DNA of 64,000 bases, taken from assembly GCF_003382285.1 (NCBI RefSeq), contig NZ_QTJR01000010.1:62001-126000 (forward strand), written 5' to 3'. Source of the DNA: Lysobacter soli. Its GTDB lineage: Bacteria; Pseudomonadota; Gammaproteobacteria; Xanthomonadales; Xanthomonadaceae. Within the stretch, counting starts at the first letter, position 1, and every line of letters begins with the position of its first letter. A program made the translations under genes and the position numbers. This document shows, in pieces, positions 56,258 to 63,260 of the stretch. The notes beneath the pieces were generated by a model, which did no database searches, was not told where the DNA came from, and worked only from the letters and a program-made list of their open reading frames with translations.

Positions 56258-57094
56258 ATGTCGGAGTTCTCCGTCCATACGCTGCTCGACACCGGCACCG
56301 TCAAGGTGCGCGACGTGTTCTGCGCCGGCACGTGCCGGCACCGCAGCGCGGAGGAATGCGCGGCCAACACGCACCTGGTGTTCCCGTATCGCGGGCTCTA
56401 CGCGCGCCACGTCGGGCAGGACCAGTCCGTCGCCGATGCCAACCACGTGCTGTTCTTCAACGCGGGGCAGGGCTATCAGGTCAGCCATCCGGTCGACGGC
56501 GGCGATGCGAGCCTCGTGCTCGCCGTATCGCCGGGCCTGCTGCGCGAACTCTCGCCGCGCGAACTGCTCGAACGTCGCGATGACCTCACGTACCGCCTGC
56601 AATCGCTGCGCATCGACCCGCGTGCACAGGCGCTGGTCGCGATGCTGCGCCACAGCCTGCGTCACGGCGGCATCGAGCCGCTGGAAGCCGAAGTGCTGGC
56701 GGTGACGCTGATCTCGCGCAGCCTCGGGCCGCGCACCACGCACGAAACCACGGCGACGCAAGGCCGCAGGCGACTGGTCGATCGGGTGAAGGTGCTGCTC
56801 GCGAGCGATCTCGGCCGGCAGTGGAAACTCGCCGAGATCGCCGAACACATCGGCGGATCGCCGGTGTACCTGACGCAGGCCTTCGCGCAGGTCGAAGGCA
56901 TTCCGCTGCACCGCTACCACCTGCGGCTGCGCCTGGCGCGCGCGCTCGATCGGCTGGGGCAGGCCGAGGACATGTCGGCGCTGGCGCAGGACCTGGGCTT
57001 CTCCAGCCACAGCCATTTCAGCGCGGCGTTCAAGCAGGCCTATGGCCGCACGCCGACCGCGTTCCGCGCCGCGGCGCAGGTCAAGAGCGCCTGA
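56258..57094 (+). CDS. AraC-family transcriptional regulator
   Basis: 278 residues. The N-terminal cupin-like sensory domain has a cysteine pattern CAGTCRHRSAEEC (about 22-34) that could bind metal or sense redox, followed by THLVFPYRGLYARHVG and VLFFNAGQGYQVSHP. The C-terminal double helix-turn-helix runs WKLAEIAEHIGGSPVYLTQA ... LAQDLGFSSHSHFSAAFKQA and YGRTPTAFR. It lies directly upstream of the three-gene operon 57199-59342 and is its likely regulator. Confidence 0.88.
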   Translation: MSEFSVHTLLDTGTVKVRDVFCAGTCRHRSAEECAANTHLVFPYRGLYARHVGQDQSVADANHVLFFNAGQGYQVSHPVDGGDASLVLAVSPGLLRELSPRELLERRDDLTYRLQSLRIDPRAQALVAMLRHSLRHGGIEPLEAEVLAVTLISRSLGPRTTHETTATQGRRRLVDRVKVLLASDLGRQWKLAEIAEHIGGSPVYLTQAFAQVEGIPLHRYHLRLRLARALDRLGQAEDMSALAQDLGFSSHSHFSAAFKQAYGRTPTAFRAAAQVKSA

Positions 57095-57153
57095 CACGCC
57101 GCCGCGTAGCCGATCGCTAAAGATTCCGACAGCGCCGCTTTCGCCCGGATCGT

Positions 57154-57190
57154 CCAATGGCCCTGCCCGGAATTGCCGGGCTCCCAATGG
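57154..57190. promoter_or_regulatory. Hairpin flanked by direct CCAATGG repeats, candidate operator
   Basis: CCAATGG at 57154-57160 and again at 57184-57190, bracketing GCCCGG-aattg-CCGGGC (57165-57181). It lies just upstream of the 45-residue protein gene. The two identical heptamers 30 bases apart would suit an AraC-type activator or a dimeric repressor. Confidence 0.4.
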
Positions 57191-57198
57191 AGCGTGTC

Positions 57199-57336
57199 AT
57201 GAGCGAGAACACCTGTGCCGTCTGCGATTACCCGCTGGACGAGAACCGCGTCGAGGTGACCATCGGCGGGCGGACCGTCGAGGCCTGCTGCGAGGAATGC
57301 GCGCAGAAGCTCCGCGAAGCCGAGCGGAGCGCGTGA
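57199..57336 (+). CDS. 45-residue cysteine protein (TRASH/YHS-like zinc ribbon)
   Basis: 45 residues. A C-x-x-C near the start (CAVC at 6-9) and CCEEC at 30-34 frame a short beta/alpha unit with VEVTIGGRTVEACC between them, the layout of tiny treble-clef or TRASH metal-binding domains. The gene begins with ATG at 57199 preceded by GGAG; an in-frame ATG at 57187 is an alternative. Its stop overlaps the start of the hydrolase (TGATG), so production of the two is coupled. Likely a metal or protein-binding accessory; function unknown. Confidence 0.75.
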   Translation: MSENTCAVCDYPLDENRVEVTIGGRTVEACCEECAQKLREAERSA

Positions 57337-58232
57337 TGGACGCCGCCACCTTCTTCGCCGCGCGCCGGACGGTGCGCACGTCGTCCGGCACGATCGGCTA
57401 TGTCGAGCGCGGCACCGGACCGGTCGCCCTGTTCGTACACGGCGTGCTGCTCAACGGCTACCTGTGGCGGCACCAGCTGGAGGCGCTGTCCGACGTGCGC
57501 CGCTGCATCGCGGTGGACCTGCTCGCGCACGGCCACACCGATGCCGCCGACGGGCAGGACGTGTCGGTCACGGCCAACGCGCACATGCTGGCGCAGTTCC
57601 TCGACGCGCTGGGCATCGATCGCGTCGACCTGGTCGGCAACGACAGCGGTGGCGGCATCTGCCAGATCTTCGCCGCGCTCTATCCGCAGCGGCTGCGCAG
57701 TCTCACGCTGACCAACTGCGATGCGCACGACAACTGGCCGCCGGAGGCGTTCGCGCCGTTCGTGGCGATGGTGGCCGATGGCGGACTGCCCGGCACGATC
57801 CAGGCGATGGTCGACGACAAGTCGGTGTACCGCGCGGCGCTCGCGCCGGCGTACGAACGCCCGCAGGACGTGTCCGACGCGACCATCGACACGTACCTGC
57901 AACCCTTCGCCAGCGACGCGCGACGGCTGAAGCAGCTGGAAGCCTTCGCCAACGCGTTCGACTGCCGGCACACGCTGGCGATCGAGGACGGCCTGCGCAC
58001 GTTGCGGGTGCCGACGCTGATCGCGTGGGGTACGGACGACATCTACTTCCCGGTGGAGTGGTCGCACTGGTTGCAGAAGGCGATCCCGGGCACGACGCGG
58101 CGCGTGGAGTTCGAGGGCGCCCGCATCTTCTTCCCGGAAGAACGGCCGGACGACTTCAACCGCGAACTGCGCGCGCATCTCGAGGCAACGCTCGCGTCGG
58201 CGCCGCGCACGCGCGACAACGCAACGGCATAG
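57336..58232 (+). CDS. Alpha/beta hydrolase, dehalogenase/epoxide-hydrolase-like, lacking the catalytic histidine
   Basis: 298 residues. HGVLLNGYLW is the oxyanion region, DLLAHGHTDA follows, and the nucleophile elbow is GNDSGGG (about 101-107), with Asp rather than Ser at the nucleophile position as in haloalkane dehalogenases and epoxide hydrolases. The acid is expected at GTDDIYFPVEWS. Where the catalytic His should be (usually G-H-F/W-x-x-E-E-x-P) the sequence is EGARIFFPEERPDDF with no His. Either the chemistry differs or the protein is non-catalytic. Coupled to the small cysteine protein upstream. Confidence 0.78.
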   Translation: MDAATFFAARRTVRTSSGTIGYVERGTGPVALFVHGVLLNGYLWRHQLEALSDVRRCIAVDLLAHGHTDAADGQDVSVTANAHMLAQFLDALGIDRVDLVGNDSGGGICQIFAALYPQRLRSLTLTNCDAHDNWPPEAFAPFVAMVADGGLPGTIQAMVDDKSVYRAALAPAYERPQDVSDATIDTYLQPFASDARRLKQLEAFANAFDCRHTLAIEDGLRTLRVPTLIAWGTDDIYFPVEWSHWLQKAIPGTTRRVEFEGARIFFPEERPDDFNRELRAHLEATLASAPRTRDNATA

Positions 58233-58241
58233 GACGTCACG

Positions 58242-59342
58242 ATGGAACTTCGCAACTCCGGTACGAATGCGCCCGTCGTCGTGTACGGCGCCACGGGTCA
58301 CACGGGCCGCTTCATCGTCGCCGAGCTGCTGCGTCGCGGCCGCACGCCGGTGCTGTGCGGCCGCGATGTGGTGAAGCTGGCGGAGATGGCCCGCTCTTAC
58401 CCGGGCCTGCTGTGCCACGTCGCCACCATCGACGATGCCGCCGCGCTGGACACGGCGTTGCGCGGCGCCAGCGCGGTGATCAACGCGGCCGGACCGTTCC
58501 TCGATACCGCCGCCCCGCTGCTCGACGCCGCGATTCGCAACGGCGTGCACTACTTCGACACCAGCGCCGAGCAGGGCGCCGCCGTGCACGTGTTCGACCA
58601 GGACGCGCGGGCGAAGGCGGCCGGGATCGTCGCGATGCCGTCGGTCGCGTTCTACGGCGCGTTAGCGGATCTGCTCGCGACCGCGGCGATGGACGACTGG
58701 GACGGCGCGGACGCGATCGATATCGCCGTTGGCCTGGACGGCTGGCGTCCCACGCGCGGCACGCGCATCACGGGCGAGCGCAACCGCGCCGTGCGATGGA
58801 TCGTGGAGGGCGGTGAACTTCGTCCGCTGCCCGATCCCGCGCCGACGCGCGACTGGGACTTTCCGGCACCGTTCGGCACGCAGGAAGCGGTGATGCTGAC
58901 CTTGTCGGAGATCGTCGCCATCGCGCGCCACCTGCGCAGCGAACGCGTGCGTTCGTACATGAACCTGGCGCCGTTGCGCGACCTGCGCGATCCCGCCACG
59001 CCGCCGCCCGTCGCGGCGGACGAACGCGGACGGTCGTCGCAGCGGTTCTTCCTCGATCTCCGGGTCGAGCGCGGCGATCGCGTGCGTCGTGCGACCGCGA
59101 AGGGGTTCGATATCTATGCAGTGACTGCGCCGCTGATCGTCGAAGCGCTGGAGCGCGTGTTGTCGGGCGAAGTGGCGAGGGCGGGCGCATGGGCGGCGGG
59201 TGAGGCATTCAATGCGGTCGGCTTCCTCCGCGCGCTGGCGCCGGAGCATTTCGCGTTCACGTTGGCCGAGGAAGCCGATGCGAGTGAGCTCGCGACGTCT
59301 CGCGTGCCTGTGGCCGATGGGTTCCAGCTTTCGCTGGAATGA
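58242..59342 (+). CDS. Saccharopine dehydrogenase-like NAD(P)-binding protein
   Basis: 366 residues. Rossmann motif GATGHTGRFIVAELLRRG at the N-terminus, then INAAGPFLDTA and GVHYFDTSAEQG, typical of trans-enoyl reductase/saccharopine dehydrogenase-like proteins (Sacchrp_dh_NADP). It follows the hydrolase by nine bases. The last residues (DGFQLSLE) and stop codon lie inside a REP-like repeat (59322 onward), so the natural C-terminus may have been changed by repeat insertion. Confidence 0.8.
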   Translation: MELRNSGTNAPVVVYGATGHTGRFIVAELLRRGRTPVLCGRDVVKLAEMARSYPGLLCHVATIDDAAALDTALRGASAVINAAGPFLDTAAPLLDAAIRNGVHYFDTSAEQGAAVHVFDQDARAKAAGIVAMPSVAFYGALADLLATAAMDDWDGADAIDIAVGLDGWRPTRGTRITGERNRAVRWIVEGGELRPLPDPAPTRDWDFPAPFGTQEAVMLTLSEIVAIARHLRSERVRSYMNLAPLRDLRDPATPPPVAADERGRSSQRFFLDLRVERGDRVRRATAKGFDIYAVTAPLIVEALERVLSGEVARAGAWAAGEAFNAVGFLRALAPEHFAFTLAEEADASELATSRVPVADGFQLSLE

Positions 59343-59414
59343 CGGCGACGTGGTTCGCCGTGCAGGGAGTGCCCGGGCGTTATGGGCCTGGGTCCCGGCC
59401 TTCGCCGGGATGAC
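59322..59414 (+). repeat. Composite REP-like element overlapping a gene end
   Basis: Hairpin unit ttccagctttcgctggaatg, a conserved spacer with tggttcgccgtgcagg, and a second unit gtcccggccttcgccgggat ending gac at 59414. Near-identical to 59551-59643 and to the reverse complement of 43497-43593. Confidence 0.85.
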
Positions 59415-59421
59415 GGGTTTA

Positions 59422-59459
59422 GCCCCTCTCCCATCGGGAGAGGGGTTGGGGTGAGGGGC
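59422..59459. repeat. CCCTCTCCC/GGGAGAGGGG hairpin repeat
   Basis: CCCCTCTCCC-atc-GGGAGAGGGG followed by ttggggtgagggg. Inverted copy of 43672-43708. Confidence 0.8.
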
Positions 59460-59550
59460 AACGAAGCGGGTGCGGTGACCGGCGATTGCCTGACAGCGCT
59501 GCGCTGTTGCTTCGCTTGGGCTTAAACGCCGCTTCGAAAATCAAAATGGA

Positions 59551-59643
59551 TTCCAGCTTTCGCTGGAATGACGACGGCGTGGTTCGCAGTGCAGAGAGTG
59601 CCCGGACGCTATGGGCCTGGATCCCGGCTTTCGCCGCGATGAC
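59551..59643 (+). repeat. Composite REP-like element
   Basis: ttccagctttcgctggaatg, spacer with gtggttcgcagtgcagagag, and atcccggctttcgccgcgat ending gac. A second copy of 59322-59414 with scattered substitutions. Confidence 0.85.
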
Positions 59644-59666
59644 GGCTCAAAGCCCAGATGCGGCGC

Positions 59667-60332
59667 TTACGTATCCGCCCACATCCGGAACAGATTCGTC
59701 CGCAGCGACTCCAGCAACACCTGCAGGCGCTGGCGATCGCCCCCGCTGGCGGCCAGGCCACGGGCTTCCTCCAGCTGCACCAGCAGTTCGCGCTGGTTGC
59801 TGTCGGCGACCCAGCTCTGCAGCCAGGTGATCGCGGCGATGCGCACGCCGCGCGTCACTGGCGTGACGCGGTGGATCGTGGTGGACGGATACAGGATCGC
59901 GCTGCCCGGCTCGAGCTTGTACGCCAGCTCCTGCGCGCCGAGCTGGATGGTCAGCTCGCCGCCGTCGTATTCGGACGGATCGTTCAGGAACAACGTGCAC
60001 GACAGGTCGCTGCGAATCGGCGGCGTCGACGGAAACAGCGCCTCGTCCACGTGCCAGCCGTAGTTCATCCCGGGCTCGTAGCGAACCACCGTGGTGCGCG
60101 CCATCGTGCGCGGCTGCGCGAACACGCGCAGTTCGCCGAACCGCATCAACGCATCGCGCGCGATCAGCGCGATGCGCTGGTTCGCCGGGTCTTCCTGCGG
60201 CGCCTGCAGGTTCTGCTTGATGGTCGAGTCGGGATTGGTGATCCGGCCGTCGGCGAAGCGCACCTGCGGCAGCAGCTCGCGTACCGCCTGCAATTCGGCC
60301 GCGGAGAGCACGTTGGGCAGGATGCGGATCAT
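59667..60332 (-). CDS. Fe(II)/2-oxoglutarate dioxygenase, PKHD-type (YbiX/PiuC-like)
   Basis: 221 residues, the usual length of PKHD-type hydroxylases. Iron ligands H-x-D in YGWHVDEA (about 93-95), distal His in STTIHRVTPV, and the 2-oxoglutarate Arg in TRGVRIAAITWLQS. N-terminus MIRILPNVLSAAELQAVREL and C-terminal LLVQLEEARGLAA ... LRTNLFRMWADT match the family. YbiX/PiuC genes often sit beside TonB-dependent siderophore receptors; none is visible here. Confidence 0.92.
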   Translation of the reverse strand: MIRILPNVLSAAELQAVRELLPQVRFADGRITNPDSTIKQNLQAPQEDPANQRIALIARDALMRFGELRVFAQPRTMARTTVVRYEPGMNYGWHVDEALFPSTPPIRSDLSCTLFLNDPSEYDGGELTIQLGAQELAYKLEPGSAILYPSTTIHRVTPVTRGVRIAAITWLQSWVADSNQRELLVQLEEARGLAASGGDRQRLQVLLESLRTNLFRMWADT

Positions 60333-60466
60333 GGCGATGCGTGCTCGACGGTGGTGGCGGCCATCATCGGCATTCAGCCGGGGGCGGGCAACTTCCGCGC
60401 CCGATCACGCTGTTTCAACGATGGCTTGCCGACACTGGACCCCGTTCCCGAAACGGGCTGTACATC

Positions 60467-60874
60467 ATGACGAAGCTGACTTCGATCCCCGAACGCGCGC
60501 TCGACCTGGCCTCGCTGGTCGGCGACAACCTCCGCAGCGCCGGCGACAGCCTGCGCCACTCGGTTCCCGCGATGACCCACAGCGCCGGCCAGTGGCTGGA
60601 CGCCGGCGCGAAGCTCGGCGCCCTGAAGGGCGGCGCGCGCGTGGCGGGCGGCTTCGTGCGCCGCAACCCGGTGCTGATCGCCGCTGCCGTCGCCGGCGCC
60701 GGCCTGCTCTGGTACGCCGCCAAGCGTCGTGCCCGCCGCGTCGAGGAAGAACAGGACGAGCACGCGATCGAAGGCAGCTCGCGCCGCGTTGAAGCGCGTC
60801 GCGGCTCCGGCCGTCGCGCGCCGACGCCGCGCCGCAATGCGTCCTCGCGCCAGCAGTCGCGCGTCGAGCACTGA
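60467..60874 (+). CDS. Membrane-associated protein of unknown function
   Basis: 135 residues. An amphipathic N-terminal half (ERALDLASLVGDNLRSAGDS) leads into one hydrophobic segment RRNPVLIAAAVAGAGLLWYA A (about 66-86), then a strongly basic tail (KRRARRVEEEQDEHAIEGSS ... GRRAPTPRRNASSRQQ). The layout resembles small DUF883/ElaB-like or stress-associated membrane proteins with a cytoplasmic basic tail, but I cannot assign it. A terminator follows at 60891. Confidence 0.65.
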   Translation: MTKLTSIPERALDLASLVGDNLRSAGDSLRHSVPAMTHSAGQWLDAGAKLGALKGGARVAGGFVRRNPVLIAAAVAGAGLLWYAAKRRARRVEEEQDEHAIEGSSRRVEARRGSGRRAPTPRRNASSRQQSRVEH

Positions 60875-60890
60875 ACCTGTAGACAGCCCG

Positions 60891-60915
60891 ACCCTCCCCG
60901 ATCCGGGGAGGGTTT
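60891..60915 (+). terminator. Terminator
   Basis: ACCCTCCCCG-atc-CGGGGAGGGT followed by TT. Ten-base-pair stem just after the basic membrane protein gene. Confidence 0.65.
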
Positions 60916-60929
60916 GATGTTGGGCAGAC

Positions 60930-60955
60930 GTCATCCCCGCGAACGCGGGAATGAC
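60930..60955. repeat. Single REP-like hairpin
   Basis: gtcatccccgcgaacgcggg ending aatgac, a solitary unit of the REP-like family, between convergent genes. Confidence 0.7.
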
Positions 60956-60964
60956 GGGCAGGAG

Positions 60965-62074
60965 TCACGCCATCACAGGCGTCGGCGCTTCCGGTAGTTC
61001 GATGATGAAGCGCGCACCGCCGTTGCGGCGTGCTTCGTACCAGAGCTGACCGCCGGCGCGCGCGACGATGCGCTTGGCCAGCGACAGGCCCAGTCCGCTC
61101 GACAGGCCGTCGTAACGCGGATCGTCGTGCAGGCGCACGAACGGCTTGAACAGCTCCTTCTCGCGATCCGGCGGAATGCCCGGGCCGCGATCGGCCACGA
61201 CCAGCTGCCAGTAGCCCGGCGCACCCGCGCGCGCGGTGAGCAGCAGTTCGGAATCGGGCGCGTACTTCATCGCGTTGGTGACGAGGTTTTCCGCCACCTG
61301 GCGCAGCACGCGCGGGTGGATGCTCACCTGCGCGGCCGTTTCCGGCAGGCGCAACTCGGCCCGGATGCCGCGAGCTTCCAGCTGCATTTCGTAGCGCTTG
61401 TGCAGCCAGCCGAGGATTTCGGCCAGGTCCGCGCGACCGCCGCCGGTGTCTTCGTCGGCGAGCTTGTCGGACTGGCTTTCCAGGTAATGGTGGATGTAGC
61501 CGAGCGCGTCGTCGGCGCTCTCGTGGATCATCTCGAGGTAGCGCGGAATGCGCTCGGCCTTGCACAGGCCGCTGCGCAGCAGTTCGGCGGCGAAGACCAC
61601 GCTGCTCAGGGGGTTCTTCAGGTCGTGCGCGACCAGGTTGACCAGTTCCTCGCGCTCGCGGGCGACGCGTTCGAGGCGGTCGCGCGTGAGCTTCAGGCCG
61701 ACGTGCGCGTTGACGCGCGCCAGCAGTTCCTCGGGCAGGAAGGGCTTGGTGACGTAATCGACGACGCCGGCGTCGAAGGCGCGCAGCAGCAGGTCGCGAT
61801 CGTGGGCGGCGGTGACGAAGACCACCGGCACCTGCAGCGGACCGAGCTCATGCAGGGCGGCGATGACGTCGAAGCCGTCCATGCCGGGCATCATCATGTC
61901 GAGCAGGATCAGGTCCGGCGGGCTTTCGAGATAGCGCTGGAGCGCTTCCTCGCCGGAACTGGCGGACACGACTTCGTAGCCCTGGCGGGCCAGCAGGGTG
62001 CCGACCACGCGCAGGTTCACGTTCTGGTCGTCGACGACCAGGATTCGGCCCGAATTGCCAGCGGCTACGACCAT
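60965..62074 (-). CDS. Response regulator / histidine kinase hybrid (receiver first)
   Basis: 369 residues, no membrane segment. The receiver comes first (ILVVDDQNVNLRVVG; phospho-Asp in LILLDMMMPGMDG; Lys in YVTKPFLP; residues 8-125), then a coiled linker and a HisKA-type kinase (NLVAHDLKNPLSSVVFAAEL, His near 152) with HATPase motifs NLVTNAMKYAP, DRGPGIPPDREKELFKPFVR and SSGLGLSLAKRI. This order (REC-HisKA-HATPase) is typical of phosphorelay components that are modulated by an upstream kinase. ATG at 62074 used. Confidence 0.88.
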   Translation of the reverse strand: MVVAAGNSGRILVVDDQNVNLRVVGTLLARQGYEVVSASSGEEALQRYLESPPDLILLDMMMPGMDGFDVIAALHELGPLQVPVVFVTAAHDRDLLLRAFDAGVVDYVTKPFLPEELLARVNAHVGLKLTRDRLERVAREREELVNLVAHDLKNPLSSVVFAAELLRSGLCKAERIPRYLEMIHESADDALGYIHHYLESQSDKLADEDTGGGRADLAEILGWLHKRYEMQLEARGIRAELRLPETAAQVSIHPRVLRQVAENLVTNAMKYAPDSELLLTARAGAPGYWQLVVADRGPGIPPDREKELFKPFVRLHDDPRYDGLSSGLGLSLAKRIVARAGGQLWYEARRNGGARFIIELPEAPTPVMA

Positions 62075-62306
62075 GCTGCGTCCCTGTCCCCGGGGCAGCG
62101 TCGACCCCCTTCGCGCCGCGGTTTCATTGGGACAAACGGTATCAGAAAGGCGGGCGATTGCCGACATCATGTCCCCCGGAAGGCGGTTGGGCGCCGAGCC
62201 GATCCGGCAAAGAGGCAGGATCCGCAACGTCGCGCTACAGGTCGATTGCCCCTGCGGCCTAGAACGCATCGCATCATGTGACCCCCTACTCGGCCGAGTT
62301 TCCCCC

Positions 62307-63260
62307 ATGACGCCGTCCCTTCGCCCCCTCGGCCGATCCGGCCTGCGTGTCGCCCCGTTCGCACTCGGCGGCAACGTCTTCGGCTGGAGCGCCGACGAGA
62401 CCGCGACCTTCGCCCTGCTGGACGCCTTCGTCGACGCCGGCTTCGACCTGGTCGATACCGCCGATTCGTACTCGTACTGGGTGCCGGGCAACGAGGGCGG
62501 CGAGTCCGAAACGCTGCTGGGCCGGTGGTTCCAGCGCAGCGGCAAGCGCGCGCGCGTGACCCTGGCGACCAAGGTCGGCAAGTGGGAACGCCACCGCGGC
62601 CTCGCGCCGGCGACGATCCAGGCCGCGGTCGAAGGCTCGCTGCGCCGACTGCAGACCGACGTCATCGACCTCTACCAGGCGCATGAGGACGACCCGGCGA
62701 CGCCGCTGGCCGACACGCTGGGCGCGTTCGCCCGGCTGATCGAGCAGGGCAAGGTGCGGGCGATCGGCGCCTCGAACTACTCCGCCGCGCGCCTGCGCGA
62801 GGCGCTGGACGTCGCCGAACGCGACGGCGTGCCGCGCTTCGAGACGCTCCAGCCCGAGTACAACCTCTACGCCCGCGCCGGCTTCGAGGCCGAGCTCCAG
62901 CCGCTGGCGCGCGAACGCGAGGTCGCGGTGATCCCGTACTACGCGCTCGCCAGCGGTTTCCTCACCGGCAAGTACCGCAGCGAGGCCGACGTCGGCAAGA
63001 GCGCCGCGCGCGCCGGGGCCATCGGCAAGTACCTCAACGCGCGCGGGCTGCGCATCGTGCAGGCGCTGGACGATGTCGCCGTCGACCTGCGCGCCACACC
63101 GGCGCGGGTCGCCCTGGCCTGGCTGATGGCGCAGCCGACGATCGCCGCCCCGATCGCGAGCGCGACCACGGTCGAACAGCTCCACGAACTGCTCGCCGCG
63201 GCGCGCCTGTCGCTGGGCGCGGCGCAGCTGAAGCAGCTCGACGACGCGAGCGCCGAATGA
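62307..63260 (+). CDS. Aldo/keto reductase
   Basis: 317 residues. NADPH-dependent carbonyl reductase of the AKR superfamily. Catalytic tetrad: Asp and Tyr in DTADSYSYW (about 48-56), Lys in LATKVGKW and His in DLYQAHEDD. ASNYSAARLREAL and EYNLYARAGFE also fit. The ATG at 62307 follows a weak lead; the frame extends upstream into antisense sequence. Its stop overlaps the next start (ATGA). Confidence 0.92.
   Translation: MTPSLRPLGRSGLRVAPFALGGNVFGWSADETATFALLDAFVDAGFDLVDTADSYSYWVPGNEGGESETLLGRWFQRSGKRARVTLATKVGKWERHRGLAPATIQAAVEGSLRRLQTDVIDLYQAHEDDPATPLADTLGAFARLIEQGKVRAIGASNYSAARLREALDVAERDGVPRFETLQPEYNLYARAGFEAELQPLAREREVAVIPYYALASGFLTGKYRSEADVGKSAARAGAIGKYLNARGLRIVQALDDVAVDLRATPARVALAWLMAQPTIAAPIASATTVEQLHELLAAARLSLGAAQLKQLDDASAE

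Larger units (their letters stand above)
59343..59666. other. Repeat-rich region without genes
   Basis: 324 bases made almost entirely of repeats: the composite REP element (to 59414), the GAGAGGGG hairpin (59422-59459), about 90 bases of unremarkable sequence with a cttcgctt-rich stretch (59460-59550), and the second composite element (59551-59643). No gene seen. Confidence 0.8.

Noticed and set aside
59322-59643. CRISPR-like repetition
   Set aside because: Only two copies with long, self-similar spacers and internal hairpins; they are REP-like elements, and no cas gene is present.
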